Origin: Sipunculus nudus
Taxonomy: Eukaryota > Annelida > Sipuncula > Golfingiida > Sipunculidae
NCBI GenBank assembly: GCA_026874595.1
Contig: CM049306.1
Span: forward strand, 110,558,142-110,622,141
Direction: 5' to 3'
DNA: 64,000 nt
In this document: piece by piece, positions 1 through 12,363 of the stretch
Layout of the letters: each line of letters begins with the position of its first letter
Position numbering within the stretch: the first letter of the stretch is position 1
The notes under the pieces: generated by a model
The model's input: the letters and a program-made list of their open reading frames with translations, nothing else
Told to the model about the DNA's origin: nothing
Databases searched by the model: none
Made by a program: the position numbers and the translations under genes

Positions 1-547
1 TACTTTCACAATGATTAGTTGATCGAGATTACAGGCTTTTCATCAAACAACAGAACGTGAACAACCACAGGAAGTTTTTTATTCAATTTCATTTCTAAGA
101 GTAACATTGTTTTTGCTATAATCCCAGTTAACCCTTCGAATTATCATAAATTAATTTCATAGATATAAGCATGTCTATTGGCAAGAATTTAGTATACTTT
201 GTTACGAAGACAAATTGCTCAAGGGAGATTACTGAACCAGTATTTTTTTAAACATATTGTCCATCCCACCGCACAACCCCTATTCCTCTCTTTAACCTGT
301 TTTTCCATTTATTTGTTTTTCCCTCATTTCTCACATATTTGTCTTTATTTACCTTTCCATTGTTCATCAGTAACACACAAAATTCTCTTTGCTCAATTAC
401 ATGGTCATGTTACTTTAAATTAATGAAAAAAATAAGGAAAAAGCTACCAAAGAGCTATGTTTATGCTTGGGTCTCGGCTAGTTGAAACAGTGATGTGTTT
501 TGTACCAATAGAAATGTAAGTTAAAATATTATAAATCTTCCTGAACG
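1..547. other. no gene recognised
   Basis: AT-rich sequence before the minisatellite. The short plus-strand open frame at 199-423 has no recognisable domain and is probably chance. I see no repeat boundary or RNA gene here. Confidence 0.5.
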
Positions 548-559
548 CTAGTAGGTAAC

Positions 560-2012
560 TGTCAGTCCTTCAAGTGGCTGATTTGCATTCTCTAGTTCAT
601 TTTTCAGGTCATTTTTTTCACTGTTGGTCTTCCCCAGTTCCCGTGTTAACTCTTTATTGGTGGAGTCCAGTGGATCAGTTCTTGCGTTATTAATATTTCT
701 AGCTATTTTACTGTTGGTCTTCCCCAGTTTCCTAGTTAACTCTTCATTGGTTGATTCCAGTGGATCAGTTTCTGTGTTATCTTCCTCCTTCATTTATATT
801 TCTAGCTATTTTACTGTTGGTCTTCCCCAGTTCCCTGGTTAACTCTTCATTGGCTGATTCTTGTGGATCAGTTCTTGTGTTATCTTTCCCCTTTATTTAT
901 ATTTCTAGCTATTTTACTGTTGGTCTTCCCCAGTTTCCTAGTAAACTCTTCATTGGCTGATTCCAGTGGATCAGTTCCTGTGTTATCTTTCTCCTTTATT
1001 TATATTTCTAGCTATTTTACTGTTGGTCTTCCCCAGTTCCCTGGTTAACTCTTCATTGGCTGATTCTTGTGGATCAGTTCTTGTGTTATCTTCCTCCTTC
1101 ATTTATATTTCTAGCTATTTTACTGTTGGTCTTCCCCAGTTCCCTGGTTAACTCTTCATTGGCTGATTCTTGTGGATCAGTTCTTGTGTTATCTTTCCCC
1201 TTTATTTATATTTCTAGCTATTTTACTGTTGGTCTTCCCCAGTTTCCTAGTAAACTCTTCATTGGCTGATTCCAGTGGATCAGTTCCTGTGTTATCTTCC
1301 TCCTTCATTTATATTTCTAGCTATTTTACTGTTGGTCTTCCCCAGTTCCCTGGTTAACTCTTCATTGGCTGATTCTTGTGGATCAGTTATTGTGTTATCT
1401 TTCCCCTTTATTTATATTTCTAGCTATTTTACTGTTGGTCTTCCCCAGTTTCCTAGTAAACTCTTCATTGGCTGATTCCAGTGGATCAGTTCCTGTGTTA
1501 TCTTTCTCCTTTATTTATATTTCTAGCTATTTTACTGTTGGTCTTCCCCAGTTCCCTAGTTAACTCTTTATTTGTGGAGTCCAGTGGATCAGTTCTTGCG
1601 TTATTAATATTTCTAGCTATTTTACTGTCGGTCTTCCCCAGTTTCCTAGTTATCTCTTCATTGGCTGATTCCAGTGGATCAGTTCCTGTGTTATCTTTCT
1701 CCTTTATTTATGTTTCTAGCTATTTTACTGTTGGTCTTCCCCAGTTCCCTGGTTTAACTCTTCATTGGCTGATTCCAGTGGATCAGTTCTTGTGTTATCT
1801 TTCTCCTTTATTTATATTTCTAGCTATTTTACTGTTGGTCTTCCCCAGTTCCCTTGTTAACTCTTTATTGGTGGAGTCCAGTGGATCAGTTCTTGTGTTA
1901 TCTTTCTCCTTTATTAATATTTCTAGCTATTTTACTGTTGGTCTTCCCCAGTTTCCTAGTTAGCTCTTCATTGGCTGATTCCAGTGGATAAGTTTCTGTG
2001 TTATCTTTCTCC
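560..2012 (-). repeat. 90/103-bp minisatellite, left half; coiled-coil-like on the minus strand
   Basis: About 14 tandem units. Most are 103 bp, and two (near 640-700 and 1565-1650) are 90 bp. Read on the minus strand, a unit encodes a charged segment containing TDPLES, NEELTRELGKTNSK and IARNIN, which looks like a coiled coil. The 90-bp units stay in frame from one unit to the next (30 codons). The 103-bp units carry 13 extra bases and a TAA, so they cannot be translated through. The lowest-coordinate end leaves the repeat into a Lys/Glu/Asn-rich tail that stops at 548. The many plus-strand frames with hydrophobic translations (PSSLVNSSLADS) are shadows of this repeat. The array resumes at 9211 after the inserted element. 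Confidence 0.85.
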
Positions 2013-2099
2013 TTTTTAGCTCAGCTGACTGTGTCATCTGAGCTATAGCGATCACCCTTTTTCCGTCGTCCGTCTGTCTGTCTGTCCGTCTGTCTGTCC

Positions 2100-3248
2100 A
2101 TCCGTTAACCTGGCACAAATCGTAACAGTTGGATCTAGAAACTTGTAACTTGACATTCTGAGAGACCTATGAAAAATCTCCTTGGAAATCAGAAATCAGG
2201 TCTCTGTTACCCATATCCTTTAAGCTATGGGGCCCCAAAGTACCCCCTTAAGAATAGCCAAAAATTTCATACAAAAACTTCAATATCTCATTAACTACAT
2301 CACTGATGGTCATGATTTTTAGCATACGTATTAATCATGAGATTTTACATCAGTTCCTGCAGACTAGTGGTGCCACCTGTATTTTTCCATTTTTTACGAA
2401 TTGTTTTCTCTATTTTTTAGACCTTTAAAAATATGAACATCTGTTAACAGGTCACAAATCGTAAAGACTGGACCTAGAATCTTCTTTCTTGACACAGTGA
2501 GAGACCTATGAAAAGTCTCCATGGAAACCAGAAATAAGGTCTCTGTTACCCATATCCTTTGAGCTGTGGGGCTCCCAATTACCCCCCCCCCCCCCCCAGA
2601 ATAATGGAAAATTTGATAAAAAAAAACCCTGCAATATCTCAATAACTACAACACCGATGGTCAGGATTTTTAGCATACATATTGATCAAGAGGTGTTTTA
2701 TCAGTTCCTGCAGACTGGGTGCGCCACCTCTATTTTTTTTCAAATTTTTACGAATTTTTTCTCTGTTTTTTTAGACCTTTAAAGATGTTATCTGTCAACA
2801 GGGTACAAATAGTAACAACTGGGCCTAGATTCTTCATTCTTGTAATGCAAGGAGGCCCATGAAAAGTGTCTGTGGAAACCTGAAATTAGGTCTCTGTTAC
2901 ACATATCCTTTGAGCAATGGCACTCCAAAGTACAATTCAGAATAATGGAAATTTGATACACAAGCTGAAGTATCTGATTAACTAATGCAGAGATAACAAA
3001 AATTGTTTGCATGGATATTGATCATTGAGTGTTTCATCAGTTTCTGCAGACTGGTGGCACCATCTGTATTTGTTCGGGTGTTTTTTCGAATGTTTTTCTC
3101 AATTTTTAAGACCTTTAAAGATATGAACATCTGTTAACAGGGCACAAATCATAACCACTGGACCAAGAATCTTCATTCTTGACACACAGGGAGACCCATG
3201 AAAAGTCTCCATGGAAATCTGAAATTAGGTCTCTGTTACCCATATCTT
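2100..3248 (+). repeat. about 345-bp tandem repeat, roughly four units, core of H1 copy a
   Basis: Landmarks recur at about 2104, 2444, 2794 and 3134: a (GT)TAAC...CACAAATCGTAA block, then GAGACCTATGAAAAGTCTCC, then GGTCTCTGTTACCCATATCC. The fourth unit is interrupted at a TTAA at 3249 and resumes at 8860. One unit contains a C tract at about 2582-2598. Confidence 0.8.
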
Positions 3249-6200
3249 TTAAGGCTTTAAACTCCAATAACGCCCGCCAGGGCGCGCGGTTTGTCACGGA
3301 CCTGGTGTTCAAAAACGCCCGCCCGGGCGCGCTAAAGCCCATTTTACATACCCGTAATTGGGGCAAGTTTTGGGGGTGAAATGTTTATTGTCATCCATCA
3401 TATTTGTACTTAAATCAAAGAGAAAAACGTCAAGTGTTGTTCTAACATGTGACCAAGATCCAAACTGGCGCGAACGCAGACTTGTTGGAAAAAATATAAA
3501 AATGATTGACTTTCACTCACGTGGCCTTGTTACGTGGGCCCTGGTAACATGTCGGCTGCGAGAGTAAAATCAGACACCTACGCTAAATTCATCAGAAATC
3601 GGTAAACTACCAAATGTTGGCAATCAATCCTGGTGACAAAATCAAATGCAGTGTGTTTACAGATTTAACTTCCGTTAAACATTTCCAAGATCATATATTA
3701 TCCCCTTTTTTATTGGTTTAACTTGTGACCAATGATCGCCGTCCGACTGACTGACGCGTCTGACAGACACCACGCACGTGATCTGCGTGACCTCCTTACT
3801 GTGTCATGTACTGGCACTTGAAAACCATTTTTAACTGATATCATATAATAAAATGAGTATTTATTTTAAATATTAACATATTTTCTTAACTAAAAATCGA
3901 AGATACTGTCATATATCATGTCGTATATATATGTGATGTCTGATTGTTTACTAGTGATCATTTCTGTGCCAAACATTCTATGTACAATCGTAATCGGGCA
4001 CAATCGGCCGTGCACAAGAACTGTCAATCATTCTAAGAGGCTTTTTGGATTGAAAATAAAATTAATACCGTCTTAAATTAGAAACAGCCAGATATTATAT
4101 GGATATAGTTAATTTTCCAGTGTAAAATATAAAGATAACTTTATACTCCATGAAATATTGAAGTAATTATTTTACGACGTACGTGGATCGAACTGTACGC
4201 CTATACACCCAGATCCTTGAATATGTAAAACAAGACAGTAAGTGACTTATACGCTTGAACAAATATGTATTAATACGGTTTTAACACATACTGAACAGAT
4301 TTTACAAATTTTTATACTTCCTGTATATGTATAGGCTACATGTGTACGTGCACGTGTGCGCGCTTTTGTGTGTGTGTGTATATATATAGGCCTATGTGCG
4401 TATTATAATTTTCATTAGTGATTGAAAAAAGCACCAGGAGTTGTCACTGCCAGTGAAACAGATTTTCGGCGGAGCTGCAAAACATCCTTAAATATATATG
4501 GCACATAGCAAACTAAATTTTAAAAATATAACCTATTATATTATGAATTGAAGTAAATAATTTTTTTTTTGTAATACGTTTGCCTATAACAGGCTATTGA
4601 TTGTTGTAAGGAACAGTTATAAATGTTTGTACCTTTTAAACATAAAATCTGATCACTAATACCAGAACTTATAACTCCTTTTTATATTTCATCCATGAAA
4701 GTTTCTCAAATCGGGTTCATTCGCCGCCTATATTCATAAAAAATACATAACGTATACCGCAGACTGCATATATATCGCATATACCGTACGTGCACCCGGT
4801 ATAAACGCCGCTTTATATTGATATCGCTCTCAAAACCCAGTCAACGCTTGCATGCATGGCCCAGGGATTAAATATGGAAAATGTGTCGTGGTCATGATAA
4901 TCCTTTAAAGTCATACGGCGGAGTCAGTCTCAGTCATGATACATGCAAGAAAATGAATAAAATGCATTTGCCAATCTTAAATTAGAAGCTATAGCGTATA
5001 TATATATAGTGACGGTGACACAGTGAAAGTAAAATATAAAGACCAAAGATGCAGACTTTCGATATGCATGCGCATGGTGTATTCAAAATGACGATCGAGA
5101 AATCATGCAGGTGGACAAATTAGACTGAAATATAATTGTACCTTTCCATTGCTGTATGATAAGATTTAAAAGACGCAGGTATACAAATATATCTATATTG
5201 CAAAATGTTTGATGGCTTTGTCTCAAACTTGCCCCTTTGGAAGACCTAAAATACCACAGGGTGTCGGCTTCTATTTTTACCCACCGACCTTGTCATTTTC
5301 ACGTTTGATTGACAGTTTTATTAGCACAAGGAAATTTTCCTATCACACAGAAGATTTTAGCGGAAAGACAGCACACAACATGTGGCCAACCAGACGGGGA
5401 TTCGGAGTGAAAATTACTACTTTAAATTGGCATCTATAACATTAATCATCAAAGGATAATGACATCATTTACAATGTTCGGGAACCGAACGACATGTTTA
5501 ATTGCCAGGTGTAGGTCATGGTCCGCGTCTCTACAGCTGACGGGACTGGTGAATACAAAATAAATAAATAAACAAACACCCAAGAGATCATAACTTATTA
5601 GAAGTTTTTGGAACATTCCAGGTGCTTCTTAAGAATTATTGAATCGTTGCTGCATATTGTTTTATAATTAACTGGAACTCTGCCTCTCCGTGAAATCACC
5701 ACCTTGCAGCCTGGGGAGACCGCATGCTTTCCTGCTGAAGCTGAAGTTTTATCAGCAGTGCATGATTTCTGACTATATGAGGGCTTAAATGTACAAAGTT
5801 GCATACGGAGGTTACCAGATTAGCTAAATGATTTGAAGTTAGGTCTCGTGTATACAGCTAGTTAACCAAGGAATTGCATGTGCATCTCAAAATTATTAAA
5901 TAAATTTTCTACTTTTCTTCAAGTGAAGTTGAATTGAATAAATGTAATTATATATTATATTTCCATTTTATATTTATTTCATATGACGTAATTATGCTTC
6001 ATTTAAATGTCACTGAAATAAAGTGCAAATTGAAGACCTGGATAAGTAAGTGCATGAAGATATGTAGGCCTACGTGCAATTGTCCTCTAAGATACCAGAA
6101 TGTACTGCTATGAAATCATAGTAACTAGGCATGATTTTAATAAGCATTGTTGGACTTACGTGGGCCTATATATTTGAATAACATAACCTACATTAAAATG

Positions 6201-6501
6201 TACTGTGAAAATATGTTTCTTTGGTGTTACTTCACAGTTTAGTATCGTTTTCCCACGTTTATAAACTTTGGTATTATGTGCATTATCCCCAATAGCACAT
6301 TTTAAAAACACCTTTCCAACAATAAAAAATATTGATTTTCCGTTATTTTATATTCTTTATTCTTGTTAATAACGATTTGTTTACATTAATGTGCATAGGC
6401 CTATTTATTATATATGTAATAAATTATTGTTCCACTAGTACTACCAGTGTTCTCATTGTTTCTGATCCCTGCGGGAAAAAATCGATTCTAATGCATACAT
6501 A

Positions 6502-6740
6502 TTGCATGACGTGAGAGGATGTTTCCAGGTAACTCTTGCATGACGTGAGAGGATGTTTCCAGGTAACTCCCCCCCCCCCCCCCCCCCCCCCACAAAAAAA
6601 AAGAATAATTCGACCGCCAGTCGGCACAGCATCTCATGACGCTTCTTATAATAAACACGCCAGACTCAGTCACGTGAACCATGTCCATTTAAAAGACTTT
6701 ACAAAATAAACACGCCAGACCCAGTCACGTGAACCTTGCT
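6502..6740. repeat. short tandem duplications and a C tract
   Basis: A 34-bp unit beginning TTGCATGACGTGAGAGG is repeated at 6502 and 6536 and is followed by a C tract of about 24 bases. Next, a 55-bp unit containing ATAAACACGCCAGAC and CAGTCACGTGAACC is repeated at 6651 and 6706. Confidence 0.75.
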
Positions 6741-7418
6741 GATGTAAAAGTAGATACGATTGGGTGAGAAAAGTTTACAGCGTCAGTGCGTCACCGCTGG
6801 CTGAGGGATGACGCGGTAAAATTGGACCGTTCAGGAAAAAAAACCCAAACAGACGTGTCGTCTTGCATCTTAATTCCCCGGTAAATGTTTTATTTATTTT
6901 TATTTTTCCGTTATATTGACTAGATAGTATAATTCTGCGACTAAAGTCTGCAAAACCGCCTCGTTAATGTACCTTGTGTGCTACATATTGCTAAATTCAC
7001 TCATTATCGCTCAATCACCGTCAGCCGCGGAGGGGCAGGTACTACAAAAGAAATTGCATGGATACCCTCAATTAAGAAAAAAAGAGTTTTCACAAGTGTA
7101 AGACATTTTGGTTTTGATTTTCTATTTCAAATTTTAGTACCATCGCACTGTTTCGAATGGGAAAGATTTGGATATATCAACGTTTATTTAGGCTAATCGT
7201 TGATCGAACCAAGTGCACACCTGTTTACCTGTCGCACCTGGATTTTTACCTGTGCAGATAAACGCGACAGACCAACTAAACAGCAATTTTATTATTGCAT
7301 GAAATGTTAACAAACAGGGTAGACACATTTTTCCAGATTTTATTTTAAAATCAGTCAGCGATTTGTTTTTGCCTGCACATGTAAAAATATATTAATTTGA
7401 CATAAAAAGGTATATTAC

Positions 7419-8500
7419 AGGTAACCAGATAATTAGTGCATTTCACACCCATAAATTATATATTTTGCACATTGGAACAAAGTAAATAGTTTTTATTGCA
7501 ATGTCCCTTATAACAAGTATAATATATAATTTAAATTAAAAAAAAATGAGAATTTACCTTTATTTACCTGATCTTACCTGTGCAGGTGAGTAAACTTTTA
7601 CAGGTAGAAATTGGCAAAATTGAAATCCACAAGTCTCGTCGCTGTGCAGTTAATTAAAAGATAGCTTCTGCATATTGTTTTAACTCCTTCAAAATTTTCC
7701 TCTCCACTTTTAAAATGAAAAGTTGTCTTTATATTCTGTACTTACAAAGGTAATTTAATCTGTTTAAGATCAAAGGTATCATTTCAGGTAACCCAATAAA
7801 TAGTGCAGTTAGTACCTATAATTCATAAATTTTACACATGGCACTCAAAATTAAGTTGTATGTTTTTTTTTCTCCCTTATTACATGTATAAAATATATAC
7901 TTCATGAAAAAAATAATTTACCTGTATTTACCTGAACTCACCTGTACAGGTGAGTATGTTTTTATGTGTAACCATAACCAAAATTATCAATTTATGTTTT
8001 ACATGTCTGAAAAATCAAAATATAATGGTTTTACACAGTTGACACTTGTTTATCCATATTCTTCTCAGCCACTTTTCAGCATGATTTTGTCACTGCCACA
8101 GGTAATTAGATCAGTTGAAGAACAAAGGTACTATTCACATAGGTAACTTAATTACTGTATTAAAAGCACCTGTTCTTATATCAAAATGAATTATACAGTC
8201 CATAAATAGAGAAGGTATTAATTTATAGTAACTATATTGATGAACAAGGTGTTTGCTAACATATTCAGAAAAAAAAATAATTTACCTTTACTTACCTGTA
8301 CAGGTAAACATATGTGTTATATGTTAATAATCATAGAATGTGCTCTTTTGGTCAGCAAGCTTTTCAGGTGAAAAATATTTGATTTCCACAGAAAAATCCA
8401 ATTTTACTTGCACATTCTGGTTCGTTGGTGGTTCCCTTTCCAGTATTAAACCAAATCATTTACCTTTTTCTTACCTTTAATTAATAATTACCTTAGAGTG
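7419..8500. repeat. about 365-bp tandem repeat rich in ACCTG/CAGGT
   Basis: Three diverged units begin with AGGTAAC at about 7419, 7786 and 8140. Each contains the cluster TTTACCTNNNNTTACCTG followed by the palindrome ACCTGTACAGGT or a variant. Similar ACCTG motifs extend to about 8640. Confidence 0.65.
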
Positions 8501-9210
8501 AAAAAAAATCCTTAAATTTCCCTGTTTTTATCAAATGGTTAATGGGTTACCTGAACAGGATGAAAGGGGTCATTTTGGTGATATTCCAGTGAGTGGAAAT
8601 ACAGTTAGTACAGATTTACCTGTTTTTACCTGTATATACCTTAGCTACATACATATCAAACCAGGTATGTAGAAAATAAATAAAATAACATGATGGACAT
8701 ATACCTGACAGTAAAAGCTGAAAATTTCACAAAGATACCTTTAACGGTTACTGAGTTAATGTCTCTTATATAGATTCATGTCAAAATGTGGAAAAAATGC
8801 AAAATAAATCTGAACAGTAGGAGTGTGACAATCCACAGGCTAATCTGAACAGTAAAGGGTTAAGCTAAAGGACTCCGAAGTATCCCTTAGAATAATGGAA
8901 AATTTGATACAAAAGCTGAAGTAACTGAACAACTAATGCAGAGATCAGCATGATTCTTTGCATGCATATTGACCATTAAGTGTTTTTATTGGTTTCTGCA
9001 GACTGGTGCAGCCACCTTTATTTTTTTTAAAGTTTACACATTTTTCTCTATTTTTGAAATATATATAAATACAGACACAATCTTGGCCTGTTGGTTAATC
9101 TGTTTGATGCTTCAGTTGAATGGGTATATACTACCATTCAGATGATAAAATTTTCTTTTGCGAATCTCTTCCCAGTCAGCTGAGCGTCATGACCCATGGG
9201 TCACTTGTTT

Positions 9211-10130
9211 TATATTTCTAGCTATTTTACTGTTGGTCTTCCCCAGTTCCCTGGTTAACCCTTCATTGGCTGATTCTTGTGGATCAGTTCTTGCGTTATC
9301 TTTCTCCTTTATTTATATTTCTAGCTATTTTACTGTTGGTCTTCCCCAGTTCCCTAGTTAACTCTTCATTGGCTGATTCTTGTGGATCAGTTCCTGTGTT
9401 ATCTTTCTCCTTTATTTATATTTCTAGCTATTTAACTGTTGGTTTTCCCCAGTTCCCTGGTTAACTCTTCATTGGCTGATTCTTGTGGATCAGTTCCTGT
9501 GTTATCTTTCTCCTTTATTTATATTTCTAGCTATTTTACTGTTGGTCTTCCCCAGTTCCCTAGTTAACTCTTCATTGGCTTATTCTTGTGGATCAGTTCC
9601 TGTGTTATCTTTCTCCTTCATTTATATTTCTAGCTATTTTACTGTTGGTCTTCCCCAGTTCCCTGGTTAACTCTTCATTGGCTAATTCTTGTGGATCAGT
9701 TCCTGTACGTGTTATTTTTCTCCTTTATTTATATTTCTAGCTATTTTACTGTTGGTCTTCCCCAGCTCCCTAGTTAACTCTTCATTGGCTGATTCCAGTG
9801 GATCAGTTCCTTTGTTATCTTTCTCCTTTATTAATATTTCTAGCTATTTTACTGTTGGTCTTCCCCAGTTTCCTAGTTAACTCTTCATTGGCTGATTCTT
9901 GTGGATCAGTTCCTGTGTTATCTTTCTCCTTTATTAATATTTCTAGCTATTTTACTGTTGGTCTTCCCCAGTTCCCTAGTTAACTCTTCATTGGCTGATT
10001 CCAGTGGATCAGTTCTTGTGTTATCTTTCTCCTTTATTAATATTTCTAGCTATTTTACTGTTGGTCTTCCCCAGTTCCCTAGTTAACTCTTCATTGGCTG
10101 ATTCTTTTGGATCAGTTCTTGTTTTTTCTT
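9211..10130 (-). repeat. 103-bp minisatellite, right half
   Basis: Nine or so units of the same array as 560-2012, in the same orientation. It starts mid-unit (TATATTTCTAGC) exactly where the left half broke off, so the two halves were one array before copy a of H1 inserted. Units ending in CCTTTATTAATATTTC dominate the right side. Confidence 0.85.
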
Positions 10131-10479
10131 TCTCTGTTATTAATGTGTTGACGGAAACAAACCTCTTTTCCACTTTGTTCTAATTTCTTATGCAAAGCAT
10201 CTTTTTATACATTTATTTTGTTTTTCAAAGTGAAAGCTTTAATGACTTTACTGTTTGAATTTGTAACTTTGAAACATCCATAAAAGAGACATGTACCCAG
10301 GCTGGAGTCAACTTCTGATGTCTCTCCTTTGTTCAGTTATTGGGTGAAACTGAAGCAAGTGCAATGACCCATTCGGTGACACAAGTTTATAACATTGCTT
10401 TACATTTGCTGGACAGAAGCATATCTAAAACTACACTTGTAGCAGAAGCCCTTTTTCTCAAAATAAAGCATGCAAAGAG

Positions 10480-10770
10480 CTAGCATCTTCTTTTGTTGTT
10501 GACATTTTTTACCACATCATTTATCTTCTTCCTCAATGTACAGATTGTATTTCCCAGTTCCACAATATTTTCTTTCTTCTCTCCTTTTTTCCTCGTGCTT
10601 TTTTTATTTTTTTCTGGTATTGCTCGTCCAAGGTCTCCATCATTGCCTGAGCTTTTCTTTAAAAAATACCCCAACTTCTTTTTAAGCTGCTTCCACCAGT
10701 TGCCTCTGACTGGGGTGAGCTCATTTTCCAGAGTATCGCTGACACATCTGATATTCGAAGTGAAACGTCA
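10480..10770 (-). CDS. candidate terminal exon, Lys-rich protein
   Basis: A minus-strand frame of about 96 codons is open from a TGA near 10771 to a TAG at 10480. It includes TLENELTPV, NWWKQLKKKLGYF and a Lys/Glu-rich stretch, then IVELGNTICTLRKKIND. A possible acceptor, TTCGAATATCAG, precedes the VSDTLENE part. The reading is charged and coiled-coil-like, as is the minisatellite downstream on the same strand, so both may be remains of one gene. No family is recognised. It could be a chance frame in low-complexity DNA. Confidence 0.35.
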
Positions 10771-10859
10771 GGTTTGGGTAATCTCCCGGATAGTTGAGGT
10801 TCAATCTTATGTTGGTTCCCCTTTACACTAAGACCTGATTGACTTCCAGTAAAATACAT

Positions 10860-12040
10860 AAACAGACATTTTAAAATAAAAATTATTATTACAAATTATG
10901 TTTAACTAAAATGATGCCCCCAGTTTGACATGGTGATGGTATTCTACTGCTCTCCTTAAGTTAGCCAGAGTTTCAGGGTTTACTCTCTATGGATGTTGCT
11001 TTATTGGCTTTGCATTGCCTACACAGCAGGACACCTTCCCACCCTGTTTGTTATGAAAACAGGTCTTTATCATGGTTTTCAGGGTGAGTGGAATCTTTCT
11101 AAAGCACCTTGAGACTTGGGGGGGGGGGATATGCACTCAAAATAATTTGCTGCACAGCCAACTCATTAGTCAACTGTAGGAATATAATCCAGAGGTTAAA
11201 TTTTGAATTTCTTAAGGCATAAGCCACATTCCAAACAATGTAAAGAATCCGATTAAAGCTTTGACGATATGGTTTGCTTTTTACTTCTAAGAGTGAAGTG
11301 GTGTTCTCACTCACACATACATTCTGAAGAGGGGCTTAAGCAAAACTGTAAAATGATGTTTATTCAGCCCTGGCTTGTGTATCAACTAACTAGATAGTAT
11401 CACAGAGTATCACAGAAAAACTGACTAACCACCTGCATGTGCCCTGCCTCCTTTACATAATAATAAAAACATGCAACATTTAATCCCGTTGTTTTCCTAC
11501 CAGTTTGCTGAACACCGTCAAAAAATACATAAAAGGTCCTTTACTCATCCTATAGGTGTTGCTACTATTGGAATATACACTAGGTTAAGCAGTAGTACTA
11601 TTACCCATGCTAGATGACACTACAAGCACTGCAAGGGTCCTATTATTGTCTCAATAGACCTTGACCCTGTACAGAGGTTGCATAGTGGAATGCTCATTGC
11701 TGGTTTTTTTCATTGGTGCCTTAGGTCCAGGCGGGCCAGGATTCAGCTCTGTCTACTAGTATCAGCACGACAAGGCAGGTGGCAAAAAGTTCAAGGCCTC
11801 TACTGTTAGTTTGATGGCTGCTCCCTAGAACTTTTCTTTGAACTTTGTATAACACGGCCAGTAGGAATGCATTTGTGTCTTAGGTTACAGTCCCCCTATC
11901 TTTTGGTCTGTAATTTTACTTCTGTGGCCGGAAGAAGTTAAAAATGTTTTTAACTGTTTGTTTTTAAGGCGACCTGTGTGGACCCTATAACATGCTCAAC
12001 TTGATGGTTCAAATGTCATGTGACAAGTTAAATAATTACT
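10860..12040. other. no gene recognised
   Basis: Non-repetitive sequence with a G tract near 11130. No convincing exon, element end or RNA gene is visible. Confidence 0.5.
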
Positions 12041-12043
12041 TAC

Positions 12044-12286
12044 TGAGGAAGCCTTTGTATTTGGTATATGTATTTTAGGGATTGGCACTGATGTTGTCAT
12101 TTGCTGTTTTGAGCTCGGCAAACGTTGTCCTCTTGGTTGTTGTTGAGACTTAGTCAGTCGTGCATGAGCTGTAAGTCTTTTGCATCTATCTGCATGAAGA
12201 TTGCTTAGAAGTCGACTGAGAATTGCAGCTGGCTCTCTGGAACGAGACTGTTTAGTGACAGAGCTATGACTGATTGCTGAGATGTA
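12044..12286 (-). CDS. candidate internal exon of an unknown minus-strand gene
   Basis: A minus-strand frame ends at a strong donor (CTCA|GTAAGTAA, plus-strand 12038-12043). Possible acceptors are AAATTAAG or TACATCTCAG near 12277-12290. The translation is Arg/Ser/Gln-rich and includes SHSSVTKQSRSREP, ILSRLLSNLHADRC and SQQQPRGQRLP. The composition looks coding, but no domain is recognised and no partner exon is proven. Confidence 0.4.
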
Positions 12287-12363
12287 CTTAATTTGTTTTG
12301 AAAAATCTGAATCAATCACTATCATGCCTAATTTGTCATTTATTAGATACAAATAGCACATCA

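Larger units (their letters stand above)
3253..8859. mobile_element. 5.6-kb insertion flanked by TTAA, piggyBac-like
   Basis: TTAA at 3249-3252 and again at 8860-8863 flanks the insert. Rejoining the flanks regenerates the expected 345-bp repeat unit, whose intact first copy has TTAAGC at this place. Inward from the right end the sequence reads CCCTTTACTGTTCAG, typical of piggyBac-type termini. The left end, GGCTTTAAACTCC, matches only loosely. No transposase frame is visible. The interior holds GC-rich palindromes near 3270-3330, short duplications near 6502-6740 and a 365-bp repeat at 7419-8500. The open frames at 5209-5439 and 6978-7196 have no recognisable domain. Confidence 0.6.
2013..9210 (+). 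mobile_element. H1-family non-autonomous element, Helentron-like, copy a (7.2 kb, with nested insertion)
   Basis: The left end after a T run is AGCTCAGCTGAC, with a hairpin AGCTCAG...CTGAGCT. The right end (9175-9210) carries GTCAGCTGAGCG, the inverted copy of the left motif, then the hairpin TGACCCATGGGTCA and CTTGTTT. Both outer flanks are the same 103-bp minisatellite, which fixes the boundaries within a few bases. The interior starts with about four 345-bp tandem units and is split by a second insertion. No transposase or Rep/helicase frame is visible, so it is non-autonomous. The Helentron/Helitron2 assignment rests on the asymmetric terminal inverted repeat, the 3' hairpin and the T-rich target. 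Confidence 0.75.

Noticed and set aside
624-1963. Series of plus-strand hydrophobic open frames (61-160 codons) that look like membrane proteins
   Set aside because: They recur every 103 bp in shifting frames and are mirror translations of the minisatellite; the minus-strand reading has the better composition.
7904-8146. 80-codon plus frame as a gene
   Set aside because: Lies within a diverged tandem unit, with no similar frame in the sister units.
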